DNA from: Micrococcales bacterium UBA3913
Lineage (GTDB): Bacteria; Actinomycetota; Actinomycetes; Actinomycetales; Microbacteriaceae
Reading direction: 5' to 3'
Assembly (NCBI GenBank): GCA_002391425.1
Contig: DGEZ01000137.1
Span: forward strand, 1 to 5,088
DNA length: 5,088 nt
How positions within the stretch are numbered: the first letter of the stretch is position 1; every line of letters begins with the position of its first letter. The notes beneath the pieces were generated by a model, which saw only the letters and a list, made by a program, of their open reading frames with translations, was not told the origin of the DNA and did not search any database. Shown here one piece after another: positions 1-5,088 of this stretch. A program made the position numbers and the translations under genes.

Positions 1-19
1 AGATGTGTATAAGAGACAG
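1..19 (+). other. Tn5/Nextera mosaic-end adapter (library artefact)
   Basis: The first 19 bases, AGATGTGTATAAGAGACAG, are exactly the hyperactive Tn5 mosaic end used in Nextera tagmentation. The reverse complement closes the window at the other end. This is library sequence, not genome, and no transposase gene accompanies it. The minus-strand LCP reading frame runs into it and would gain the artificial residues CLLYTS after residue 253 if the adapter were translated. Confidence 0.97.
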
Positions 20-777
20 TCCGGGTACAGCTCCGGATGCGCCTCCCCCTCCGTGTACAGGGCGTTGACCATACACTCCGACCCGCACGTGTACCCATCC
101 GGATAGATCTCCAGCATCGGGGATCCCTCCGGGAACGGCACCTGCTCCATGTTCCGCGGCACCCCGATAATCGCCGTCTGCCCTGTGGACGCATCCACAC
201 TGACCACCGACAGGCTGTCCGGGCGCAGGCCAATGCGCCCTTCCCCAGAGTCTCCGCCGAGCAGCAGGATGTTGTAGCGCCCATCCACGGGTTCGGCCAC
301 CACCCCGTCGCCGAATACGTCCTCGAGCAGACCCCGCGCCGTCGACACCTGCGAGGACGCCCATGTGAGCCCGGAGACGGCCAGCGCCCCCACAACGAGC
401 ATGGCCAGAGGCAGCAGCAGACGCGTGCGCCCACGGGTGCGCACCACACGCACCAGTCGCAGGGTGTCCACGCTCAGCACGACAAGGATCACGATGCCCA
501 GGATGATCCAGCCCTGCAGCACCCACAGCACAGCACTGTTCGAGAACACCGAGGCGAACGTGCTGCGCGCGGCGAGAAGCGCCCACAGCGCCCACAGCCC
601 AGCCACCCAGCTCAGCGCCCAGAACCATAGCCCGATACGTGCGAGGACACGATTCCCAGCCACCAATTGGGGGAGCCCGGGGACGAGAAAGTTGAGCACG
701 ACCAGCCACCAGCCGCGCCGCGACATCACCCGAGACTCGGCCTCATTCGGCCGTCGCAGCGTGCCCGGATCGCTCAC
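20..777 (-). CDS. LCP (LytR-CpsA-Psr) family cell-wall glycopolymer ligase, partial
   Basis: LCP proteins transfer lipid-linked glycopolymers (teichoic acids, arabinogalactan, capsule) onto peptidoglycan outside the membrane. The frame is open from the GTG at 777-775 to the adapter, giving 252 whole codons; the C-terminal part is lost. Four hydrophobic stretches are visible at about residues 23-41, 48-70, 83-103 and 119-140. The extracellular LCP domain begins near 168 with NILLLGGDSGEG. It continues with GLRPDSLSVVSVD (183-195) and GVPRN (205-209), matching the family pattern of a conserved Arg/Asp pair before a strand ending in S/G-x-PR-D/N. A cysteine pair follows (C231, C235). The start overlaps the purE stop as GTGA, implying translational coupling; ATG at 726-724 (codon 18) is a weaker alternative. 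The family call is firm, but the polymer it attaches cannot be read from the sequence. Confidence 0.9.
578..595. repeat. 9-bp tandem duplication inside the LCP gene
   Basis: The nonamer AGCGCCCAC occurs twice in direct succession. On the coding (minus) strand it encodes a repeated Leu-Trp-Ala within the second membrane helix (residues about 61-66). It is in frame and keeps the helix hydrophobic, so it may be slippage or simply compositional bias. Confidence 0.45.
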
Positions 778-1280
778 CGGCCCAGCCGCCCTCGCAACGC
801 CTCGGCTTTGCGTTCCACCGAATCCTCCATCCCCTGCGCGTACTCGGCCAGTTTCCGAGCTACCAGGGGGTCCGTGCTGCCGAGGATGCGTGCTGCCAGC
901 AGACCGGCATTCGCCGCTCCCCCGATCGACACCGTCGCCACCGGCACGCCTGTGGGCATCTGCACAATGGACAGCAATGAGTCGAGGCCGTCCAGCTTCG
1001 CCAGCGGCACGGGGACGCCGATCACGGGAAGCGTCGTCACGGCCGCGAGCATCCCGGGCAGGTGAGCGGCCCCACCGGCACCGGCGATGATCACCTGGAA
1101 CCCAGCGGCGGCGGCACCCCGCCCGAAATCGATCATCTTCTGGGGGGTGCGGTGAGCAGACACGACATCTGCGAGGTAGAGGATGCCGAAGTCGTCCAGG
1201 ACACTGGCGGCCTGAGACATCACCGGCCAGTCCGAATCCGACCCCATCACGATCGCCACTGTGGGCCGCGCATCCGCCAT
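774..1280 (-). CDS. purE: N5-carboxyaminoimidazole ribonucleotide mutase, PurE
   Basis: PurE class I rearranges N5-CAIR, the product of PurK, to CAIR in de novo purine synthesis, in the cytoplasm. The 168-residue product is normal family length. Visible motifs are MGSDSDW (residues 12-18, substrate phosphate loop), SAHRTP (41-46, containing the His equivalent to the catalytic E. coli His45), AGAGGAAHLPGM (66-77) and DGLDSLLSIVQMP (97-109) followed by GVPVATVSI. The frame stays open upstream, but I chose ATG 1280-1278 because AAGGAG lies 5 bases before it and the protein then starts just before the first beta strand. ATG at 1304 would add eight residues and has no ribosome site. purK ends 67 bases upstream and the LCP gene overlaps its stop, so it is the middle gene of a probable purK-purE-LCP operon. 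All expected active-site motifs are present. Confidence 0.97.
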   Translation of the reverse strand: MADARPTVAIVMGSDSDWPVMSQAASVLDDFGILYLADVVSAHRTPQKMIDFGRGAAAAGFQVIIAGAGGAAHLPGMLAAVTTLPVIGVPVPLAKLDGLDSLLSIVQMPTGVPVATVSIGGAANAGLLAARILGSTDPLVARKLAEYAQGMEDSVERKAEALRGRLGR

Positions 1281-1347
1281 AGCTGCTCCTTCCACCTCAG
1301 CCATGCTAGAGCCATAGCCTCTCCACCGGGGCGCTCGGACACGAGGT
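1281..1347 (-). promoter_or_regulatory. purK-purE intergenic spacer
   Basis: These 67 bases hold the purE ribosome site (AAGGAG) near the purE end. A TAGCAT stretch (TANNNT pattern) about 25 bases before the purE start could be an internal -10, but no convincing -35 precedes it. ATGGCT occurs twice, making GCTATGGCTCTAGCATGGCT. I see no terminator hairpin or riboswitch-like fold, so cotranscription from purK is the default reading. Confidence 0.3.
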
Positions 1348-2505
1348 TCAGCCGATTTCCCCGAGTTTCTCAGCCTCCAGGGCACGGGCCACCCGTACTG
1401 CCCTGCTCAGCGCATCCGAGGCACCCGCAGCCGACACCACGTTGACATGCCCGACTTTCCGGCCCGGTCGGTAGGTCTTGTCATACCAGTGCAGTTTCGC
1501 CTCCGGGTCCAGCGCGAGCGCGTCCGCGCGCGCCGTCTCCCATGCGTTCTTCGGCCCGCCCAGAACGTTCACCATGGCCACCGCGGCCCCGGTGCGACGG
1601 GTCTCGCCCAGCGGCACGTCGAGCACCGCACGCAGGTGCTGCTCGAATTGTCCGGTGACGGCGCCGTCCATCGTCCAGTGCCCGGTGTTGTGCGGGCGCA
1701 TCGCCAGCTCGTTGATGAGCAGGCGGCCATCCTCAGCCTCGAATAGCTCCACGGCGAGCACCCCGACGACATCCAGGGCCTCGGCGACCTCTCGCGCGAT
1801 GGCTGCGGCCTCCGCCGCCAGCTGAGCGGACGCACCCGGAGCCGGGGCAACGACCTCCACACACACCCCGTCGCGCTGGACCGACTCGGCGAGGTCCCAG
1901 GCGCGAAACTCGCCCGAGGGGCGCCGGGCAGACAGCTGGGACAGCTCTCGCCGGAACGGTACCGCCTCCTCGATGAGCACACCTCGGGGAAACTCGGATC
2001 GCATGGTCTCGGTCATCCAATCCGCAACCTCATCGGCGGAGTCGATGAAACGCACCCCATGGCCGTCGTACCCGCCCACCGGCAGCTTCACGACCGCACG
2101 CCCGTGGTGACCAGCGAGAAACTGCGCCACCTCGTCCCGTGTGCGCACTGCCGCCCAGTCCGGCACGGGCAGTCCGAGCTCGCTCATCCGCTCGCGCATG
2201 GCAAGCTTGTCCTGCGCGAAGTGCAGCGCAGCAGACCCGGGACGCACGTGCACGCCCGCGGCCTCCACGGCCTGGAGGATCGCCTGCGGCACATGCTCGT
2301 GGTCGAAGGTGACCACATCCACGCCCCGGGCGAAATCCATGACGGTCTGCTCGTCGTGGAAATCGCCCACGGTATTCGCCGTGACCGTTGCCGGCGCTCC
2401 TGCGGCTTCCGCCAGAATGCGGATCGGGATGCCCAGCTCAATGGCCGGTGCCACCATCATCCGTGCCAACTGTCCGGCGCCGATGACGCCTACACTGCGA
2501 TCCAC
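1348..2505 (-). CDS. purK: N5-carboxyaminoimidazole ribonucleotide synthase, PurK
   Basis: PurK is an ATP-grasp enzyme that joins bicarbonate to 5-aminoimidazole ribonucleotide (AIR) using ATP, making N5-CAIR for PurE. The 385-residue product has the N-terminal fold motif GAGQLARM (9-16) and VVTFDHEHVP (64-73). The ATP-grasp part follows: RPG...FAQDK (88-100), VVKLPVGGYDGHG (138-150), IEEAVPFRRELS (178-189) and INELAMRPHNTGHWT (264-278). RPGRK-x-GHVNVV lies near the C terminus. The frame can be extended to a TTG at 2517, but GTG 2505-2503 is the better start: GGAGG sits five bases upstream (2511-2515), and that ribosome site overlaps the TTG codon. It is the first gene of the purK-purE-LCP cluster and is divergent from gtrA. 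No catalytic motif is missing. Confidence 0.96.
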   Translation of the reverse strand: MDRSVGVIGAGQLARMMVAPAIELGIPIRILAEAAGAPATVTANTVGDFHDEQTVMDFARGVDVVTFDHEHVPQAILQAVEAAGVHVRPGSAALHFAQDKLAMRERMSELGLPVPDWAAVRTRDEVAQFLAGHHGRAVVKLPVGGYDGHGVRFIDSADEVADWMTETMRSEFPRGVLIEEAVPFRRELSQLSARRPSGEFRAWDLAESVQRDGVCVEVVAPAPGASAQLAAEAAAIAREVAEALDVVGVLAVELFEAEDGRLLINELAMRPHNTGHWTMDGAVTGQFEQHLRAVLDVPLGETRRTGAAVAMVNVLGGPKNAWETARADALALDPEAKLHWYDKTYRPGRKVGHVNVVSAAGASDALSRAVRVARALEAEKLGEIG

Positions 2506-2647
2506 CCAAGCCTCCAAATCTCTGTGACTCCCCTGTTAAAGGGTACTGACTGTGCAGCACGACAATACCCCGTGCCATACTCATTAACTGGTTATGAGCA
2601 CCGCCGTTCCTTGGTCGTGCATTTGGTTTGAGCAAAGGTTTCCCACG
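2506..2647. promoter_or_regulatory. Divergent purK / gtrA intergenic region
   Basis: This 142-base gap must carry the promoters for purK (leftward) and gtrA (rightward) unless either is read through from further away. It is less GC-rich than its surroundings. Toward purK, TTGTCG (complement of 2560-2565) resembles a -35, but no good -10 follows at 16-19 bases. Toward gtrA, CATACT (2576-2581) is a possible -10 without a clear -35. The purK site GGAGG is at 2511-2515. For gtrA, AAAGG at 2634-2638 stands nine bases before the ATG. Confidence 0.45.
2580..2598. promoter_or_regulatory. Bulged dyad, candidate operator
   Basis: CTCATTAACTGGTTATGAG folds on itself as CTCA-(T)-TAAC-TG-GTTA-TGAG: eight matched pairs with one unpaired base in the left arm. 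It is AT-rich, lies between two divergent genes, and touches the candidate gtrA -10 at 2576-2581. This fits an operator for a dimeric regulator, but no regulator is encoded nearby and I recognise no known motif. Confidence 0.35.
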
Positions 2648-3241
2648 ATGTCCCCACGCGCACAACGCCTGGTCTCTGTTCTGGCATCGTTCACGAAATT
2701 CGGTCTCGTCGGGCTCATCGGGTTCAGTGTCGACCTTGCCGTGTTCAACCTGCTGAACTCGACAGTGCTGTCGTCCGATGTCGTGCACGAGGGTCCCCTG
2801 ATCGCCAAATTCGTCTCGACCACGCTGGCCATCTTCACAAACTGGCTCGGCAATAGGAACTGGACGTTCCGGACCCACCGGTCGTCGGCTACCCGTCGCG
2901 AAATGGTCGAGTTTTTCGTGGTGAGCGTGGCCACCATGCCCGTGAGCCTCATCTGCCTGTGGGTGTCGCACTACCTCCTGGGGTACACGAGTGCTTTCGC
3001 CGACAATATGTCCGGGATGGTCATCGGCACGATCCTCGGCTCCGTCCTGCGCTACGTGCTGTACAAGCAGTGGGTATTCAACCCCGCCCGAGGCTCTCGA
3101 TCCGTAGCCGTCACGCCTGCGGACGGCGCCCGCACTCCAGAGGAGGACAGCACACGCCCGGGCGGCAGTGCTGGCACGCGGGCCACCAGCATCCCCCCTC
3201 TGACCGGCCCGATTGAGACAGTCCCCGACATTCCGCGGTGA
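2648..3241 (+). CDS. GtrA-family membrane protein (putative lipid-linked sugar flippase)
   Basis: GtrA-like proteins are small four-helix membrane proteins thought to move polyprenyl-phosphate-linked monosaccharides across the membrane for surface glycosylation. The 197-residue product has helices at about 15-36, 50-67, 87-111 and 120-139. Family signatures are KFGLVGLIGFSVDLAVFNLL (17-36), the NWLGNRNWTFR segment (65-75) after helix two, and RYVLYKQWVF (135-144) after helix four. Residues 146-197 are a hydrophilic Pro/Thr/Ser/Gly-rich tail beyond the domain, probably disordered. ATG 2648 was chosen because AAAGG precedes it by nine bases and the domain starts right after; ATG 2594 would add 18 residues, lacks a ribosome site and lies within the dyad. 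It is the only plus-strand gene between two minus-strand groups. No glycosyltransferase is adjacent, so its substrate is unknown. Confidence 0.9.
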   Translation: MSPRAQRLVSVLASFTKFGLVGLIGFSVDLAVFNLLNSTVLSSDVVHEGPLIAKFVSTTLAIFTNWLGNRNWTFRTHRSSATRREMVEFFVVSVATMPVSLICLWVSHYLLGYTSAFADNMSGMVIGTILGSVLRYVLYKQWVFNPARGSRSVAVTPADGARTPEEDSTRPGGSAGTRATSIPPLTGPIETVPDIPR

Positions 3242-3263
3242 ATCGCCGGAGAACTGACGGATC

Positions 3264-3800
3264 CTACGGCGCGATCGCGGAGGAGTCGCCATCAAGCTGT
3301 TCGTGTCGCACCCACGCGTCGGCCGCAGCCTGCAACTCCTGAACCGCGGCGACAAAGACCCGCACGCGAGGAACATCTGTGAGTACCAGAGTCGACCCGC
3401 CGGCGACGTCAATGCGAACGTTGCCGGAACGGCACACCCGCTGAAGGGGCGACTGCGTGATCCGGCACCCCAGCACACGGCTGTGCAGCACTTCCTGGCT
3501 GCGCCGGAAGAGCACGCCCGTCTCGAGGGAAATCTTGCGCGTGGTCAGCACATACCGGCGAGCCAGCCAGCGCGCCCACGCGAACAGGAACACCATCACG
3601 CCAGCGGCCGCGATGGCCCAGCCCAGCCATCCTTGCCCCCAGGATGGCGCCAGATGCCCACCCCAGTAAGCGCCCGCACCGGCGCAGCCCACCAGGACGA
3701 TCGCTGCGGGAATCATGTGCCGGGCGTGCCGTCGCAGCACCGCGACAGAGACCTCCGGCGGGGAGGCCGGTGTCTCCGAGAACGCGACTGTGGATGCCAC
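3264..3800 (-). CDS. Two-helix membrane protein with bacterial PH (DUF304-like) domain
   Basis: The product has about 178 residues with a short polar N terminus, two hydrophobic helices (about 30-47 and 58-76) and a C-terminal domain resembling bacterial PH/YdbT-like (DUF304) domains. That domain starts at RRYVLTTRKISLETGVLFRR (81-100), the usual 'y.lT..ri....G...r' pattern. It continues with R-x-L-G-C-R-I (108-114), GNVRIDVAGG (126-135) and LVLTDVP (138-144). The molecular function is not established; the comparable actinobacterial gene also sits beside birA (Rv3278c in M. tuberculosis, from memory). GTG 3800-3798 lies four bases past the birA stop, so the two genes are probably coupled. The start is uncertain: AGGAGG directly abuts this GTG with no spacer, while a later GTG (codon 21) has GGAGG 11 bases upstream and an earlier GTG at 3818 lies inside birA. 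It converges with gtrA, with 22 bases between the stops. Confidence 0.82.
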   Translation of the reverse strand: MASTVAFSETPASPPEVSVAVLRRHARHMIPAAIVLVGCAGAGAYWGGHLAPSWGQGWLGWAIAAAGVMVFLFAWARWLARRYVLTTRKISLETGVLFRRSQEVLHSRVLGCRITQSPLQRVCRSGNVRIDVAGGSTLVLTDVPRVRVFVAAVQELQAAADAWVRHEQLDGDSSAIAP

Positions 3801-3804
3801 CCTC

Positions 3805-4641
3805 CTACGGTAACCCACGCCAGCTTCGGTGGGCTGATGACGCACTCGGAGCCGCCGGACGCACGTGTTCGACCTCACCGGCGTCGAGCCGGGCAATGTG
3901 CTGGGCCGAGTCGGCGACGAGAATCCTGCCCTGAGCATCGAACCCCACACAGCCCCCCTCGATCACCTCACCGCCGGGACGCGTGACACGCACCCGGGAA
4001 TCCACGGTGCTGCTGGCCGAGAGGTACTCGTGGCTGAGCCCGGATGCGACGAGGTCTCCGCCAGCATCCCACAGCTGGGCGGCGAGCGCATCGAGCTCAC
4101 CGCCCAGCCGGGCGAGCACCGCGTCTGGGTCGACCCGCGGCTGGAACTCGTCCAGGCTCGCCACCCGGGACGCATCCAGCTGGCCGGCATCGAACGCTTG
4201 CCCCGAACGGCGCAGGTTGATCCCGACCCCCGCGACGATCGCCCCGTTCCCCCTGGACTCACACAGGATCCCGGCCAGCTTGCGCCCGTTCACGTGTACA
4301 TCATTCGGCCACTTCAGGCTCACCCCCACCACCGGCAGGAGTGCACGGCGCACGGCAAGGCCCACCACGAGCGGCAGCGCCAGGGAATGTTCTGCGGGTA
4401 CTCCCGGACGGCGCAGCACAATGGAGACCGCCATGAGCGCACCCGGATCGGCCAACCAGCTCCGACCCCGGCGGCCCCGTCCGGAACGCTGGTCGAAACA
4501 GACCAGCGCTGACAGATGCGGCCAGCGCCGTGTATCGTCCAGCTCCGCGAGCACATCCGAGTTGGTCGAACCGGTCGAGTCAACCACGCGAAGGACAGAG
4601 AAGACCGTTTGAGAAGCAGGGAACAGAGACGGTGAATCCAT
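3805..4641 (-). CDS. birA: Biotin-[acetyl-CoA-carboxylase] ligase, BirA (no HTH domain)
   Basis: BirA makes biotinyl-5'-AMP from biotin and ATP and transfers biotin to the lysine of biotin-carrier domains, such as the alpha subunit of acyl-CoA carboxylase. The 278-residue product shows DSTGSTN (21-27), SGRGRRGRSW (53-62, biotin/AMP-binding loop), SLKWPNDVHVNGRKLAGIL (108-126, with the lysine equivalent to E. coli Lys183 at about 121) and VAGVGINL (136-143). A small C-terminal domain ends the protein. There is no N-terminal winged helix, so it should be a ligase only and not a repressor, as in other actinobacterial BirA proteins. ATG 4641 was chosen because the family domain begins about 15 residues later; the open frame upstream to 4788 would overlap the divergent carboxylase start. 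The PH-domain gene follows after four bases. Confidence 0.95.
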   Translation of the reverse strand: MDSPSLFPASQTVFSVLRVVDSTGSTNSDVLAELDDTRRWPHLSALVCFDQRSGRGRRGRSWLADPGALMAVSIVLRRPGVPAEHSLALPLVVGLAVRRALLPVVGVSLKWPNDVHVNGRKLAGILCESRGNGAIVAGVGINLRRSGQAFDAGQLDASRVASLDEFQPRVDPDAVLARLGGELDALAAQLWDAGGDLVASGLSHEYLSASSTVDSRVRVTRPGGEVIEGGCVGFDAQGRILVADSAQHIARLDAGEVEHVRPAAPSASSAHRSWRGLP

Positions 4642-4647
4642 CCGTCC

Positions 4648-4653
4648 AGAGTA
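4648..4653 (-). promoter_or_regulatory. Candidate birA -10 element (possible leaderless start)
   Basis: On the minus strand TACTCT (TANNNT pattern) ends six bases before the birA ATG; the overlapping GATACT (4650-4655) is an alternative. Either would put transcription initiation at or just before the ATG. The only Shine-Dalgarno-like bases are AAGGA 12 bases away and a weak GGACGG touching the ATG, so a leaderless mRNA, common in actinobacteria, is plausible. Confidence 0.35.
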
Positions 4654-4719
4654 TCCTTGCCACAGAAAAGAGCTCCCGCCGTTGTCGGCACAGCACAACT
4701 CGCCGTTCCAACCGCAGGC

Positions 4720-4727
4720 TATAGAGT
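4720..4727 (+). promoter_or_regulatory. Candidate carboxylase -10 element
   Basis: TATAGAGT contains TATAGA and the overlapping TAGAGT (TANNNT), roughly 50 bases before the carboxylase ATG. It is the best -10-like word on the plus strand of this gap. No convincing -35 is found 16-19 bases upstream, so this is tentative. Confidence 0.3.
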
Positions 4728-4778
4728 GGCCGGGAGGCGGGCGCACGAAGGCGCCTCGACAGAACAGGACAAGCGAGA

Positions 4779-5069
4779 ATGACATCATCGCCCACCCCTG
4801 CGGACTCGACCACGGCGAGCAAGCTGCGAGACCTGCGCGAGCGCTACGCGGAGGCCGTGACCCAGCGCGAAGAAGTCGCCGTCACCAAGCAGCACGCGAA
4901 GGGTAAGAAGACCGCCCGCGAGCGCCTGCTGGAGTTGCTCGACCAGGGTTCGTTCGTGGAACTCGACGAGTATGTTCGTCACCGCACCACGGCCTTCGGC
5001 ATGGATAGGAGGCGCCCCTACGGGGACTCCGTGATCACCGGGATGGGCACCATTCATGGTCGTCAGGTG
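4779..5069 (+). CDS. Acyl-CoA carboxylase beta (carboxyltransferase) subunit, partial
   Basis: This is the N-terminal 97 codons of a carboxyltransferase subunit of the AccD5/PccB type, which moves the carboxyl group from carboxybiotin to acetyl- or propionyl-CoA to make malonyl- or methylmalonyl-CoA. Visible family features are an N-terminal helical segment KLRDLRERYAEAV (15-27), then KQHAKGKKTARERLLELLD (37-55). SFVELDEYV (58-66) and the start of the carboxyltransferase core, PYGDSVITGMGTIHGRQV (80-97), follow; the usual motif is GDGVVTG-x-G-x-IxGR. The full family is about 500-530 residues, so over 400 are missing because the library fragment ends here; translation into the adapter would add the artificial residues LSLIHI. 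ATG 4779 has AGGA nine bases upstream. Codons 77-78 are tandem AGG. Divergence from birA fits the known actinobacterial arrangement. Substrate chain length cannot be inferred from this portion. Confidence 0.93.
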
Positions 5070-5088
5070 CTGTCTCTTATACACATCT
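5070..5088 (-). other. Tn5/Nextera mosaic-end adapter (library artefact)
   Basis: The last 19 bases, CTGTCTCTTATACACATCT, are the exact reverse complement of the first 19. Together they mark both ends of one tagmented molecule. A minus-strand open frame starting inside this adapter at 5084 begins MYKRQ, a signature of adapter contamination in predicted proteins. Confidence 0.97.

Larger units (their letters stand above)
4642..4778. promoter_or_regulatory. Divergent birA / acyl-CoA carboxylase intergenic region
   Basis: This 137-base gap separates biotin ligase from a subunit of the biotin-dependent enzyme it serves. Candidate -10 elements are described separately for each direction. I find no strong -35 for either, and no obvious long dyad of the kind bound by BioR or BirA repressors. 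The carboxylase start is preceded by AGGA at 4766-4769, nine bases before the ATG, which is a modest ribosome site. Confidence 0.45.

Noticed and set aside
37..1090. Long plus-strand open frames opposite the LCP and purE genes
   Set aside because: Their products are Arg/Pro/His/Ser-rich with no domain pattern, typical of antisense frames in high-GC DNA. The opposite strand carries clear LCP and PurE motifs.
1281..1347. Purine riboswitch before purE
   Set aside because: The spacer is too short and lacks the conserved loop bases and three-helix layout of the purine riboswitch.
3242..3263. Bidirectional terminator between gtrA and the PH gene
   Set aside because: The 22-base gap has no GC-rich hairpin followed by a T-run in either direction. 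The nearby GCGATCGC palindrome is short and inside the PH coding sequence.
2438..3478. 346-codon minus-strand open frame opposite gtrA
   Set aside because: It runs through gtrA, the purK-gtrA intergenic region and part of the PH gene, has low-complexity charged content and no recognisable motif. gtrA on the plus strand has helices and family signatures.
4642..4788. Extended birA N terminus (49 more residues) as a DNA-binding domain
   Set aside because: The upstream in-frame translation is Cys/Gly-rich and shows no helix-turn-helix. It would also overlap the divergent carboxylase start at 4779.
4785..5084. Minus-strand 99-codon open frame opposite the carboxylase gene
   Set aside because: Its start codon lies in the adapter and its first residues (MYKRQ) are adapter-derived. 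The remainder is antisense to carboxylase.
1..5088. Inverted terminal repeats suggesting a composite transposon
   Set aside because: The 19-bp ends are the synthetic Tn5 mosaic end. There is no transposase, resistance gene or target duplication, and the content is core housekeeping genes.

Overview
This is a high-GC actinobacterial chromosomal segment, most likely from Micrococcales or a related order. The inserted DNA runs from about 20 to 5069. The first 19 and last 19 bases are not genomic: they are inverted copies of the Tn5/Nextera mosaic end, so the window is one tagmented library fragment of about 5.05 kb and both outermost genes are cut by the library, not by evolution. The actinobacterial assignment rests on GC-rich codons, frequent GTG starts and a gene order I recall from actinobacteria: purE, purK, a GtrA-like gene, a small PH-domain membrane protein, birA and an acyl-CoA carboxylase beta gene, as at the purE-purK-birA-accD5 locus of Mycobacterium tuberculosis. 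No gene is diagnostic for a genus.

Layout from left to right: (1) 20-777, minus strand, a LytR-CpsA-Psr (LCP) cell-wall glycopolymer ligase with four N-terminal membrane helices, missing its C-terminal part. (2) 774-1280, minus, purE. (3) 1348-2505, minus, purK. These three form a probable operon read purK-purE-LCP; the LCP start overlaps the purE stop by four bases. (4) A 142-base divergent intergenic region holding a bulged dyad. (5) 2648-3241, plus, a GtrA-family membrane protein. (6) 3264-3800, minus, a two-helix membrane protein with a bacterial PH (DUF304-like) domain, convergent with gtrA. (7) 3805-4641, minus, birA without an N-terminal DNA-binding domain. birA and the PH gene are a tight pair. 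(8) A 137-base divergent intergenic region with candidate -10 elements for both flanking genes. (9) 4779-5069, plus, the first 97 codons of an acyl-CoA carboxylase beta (carboxyltransferase) subunit.

Functionally, PurK and PurE perform the two-step carboxylation of AIR to CAIR in purine synthesis. BirA attaches biotin to the biotin-carrier subunit of acyl-CoA carboxylase, whose carboxyltransferase partner is encoded divergently next to it. GtrA and LCP proteins act on lipid-linked sugars and envelope glycopolymers. All seven genes look intact apart from the library truncation. I see no mobile element, CRISPR array, RNA gene or defence-like cassette, and no evidence for an undescribed system. 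The points worth checking are regulatory details and the adapter artefact.
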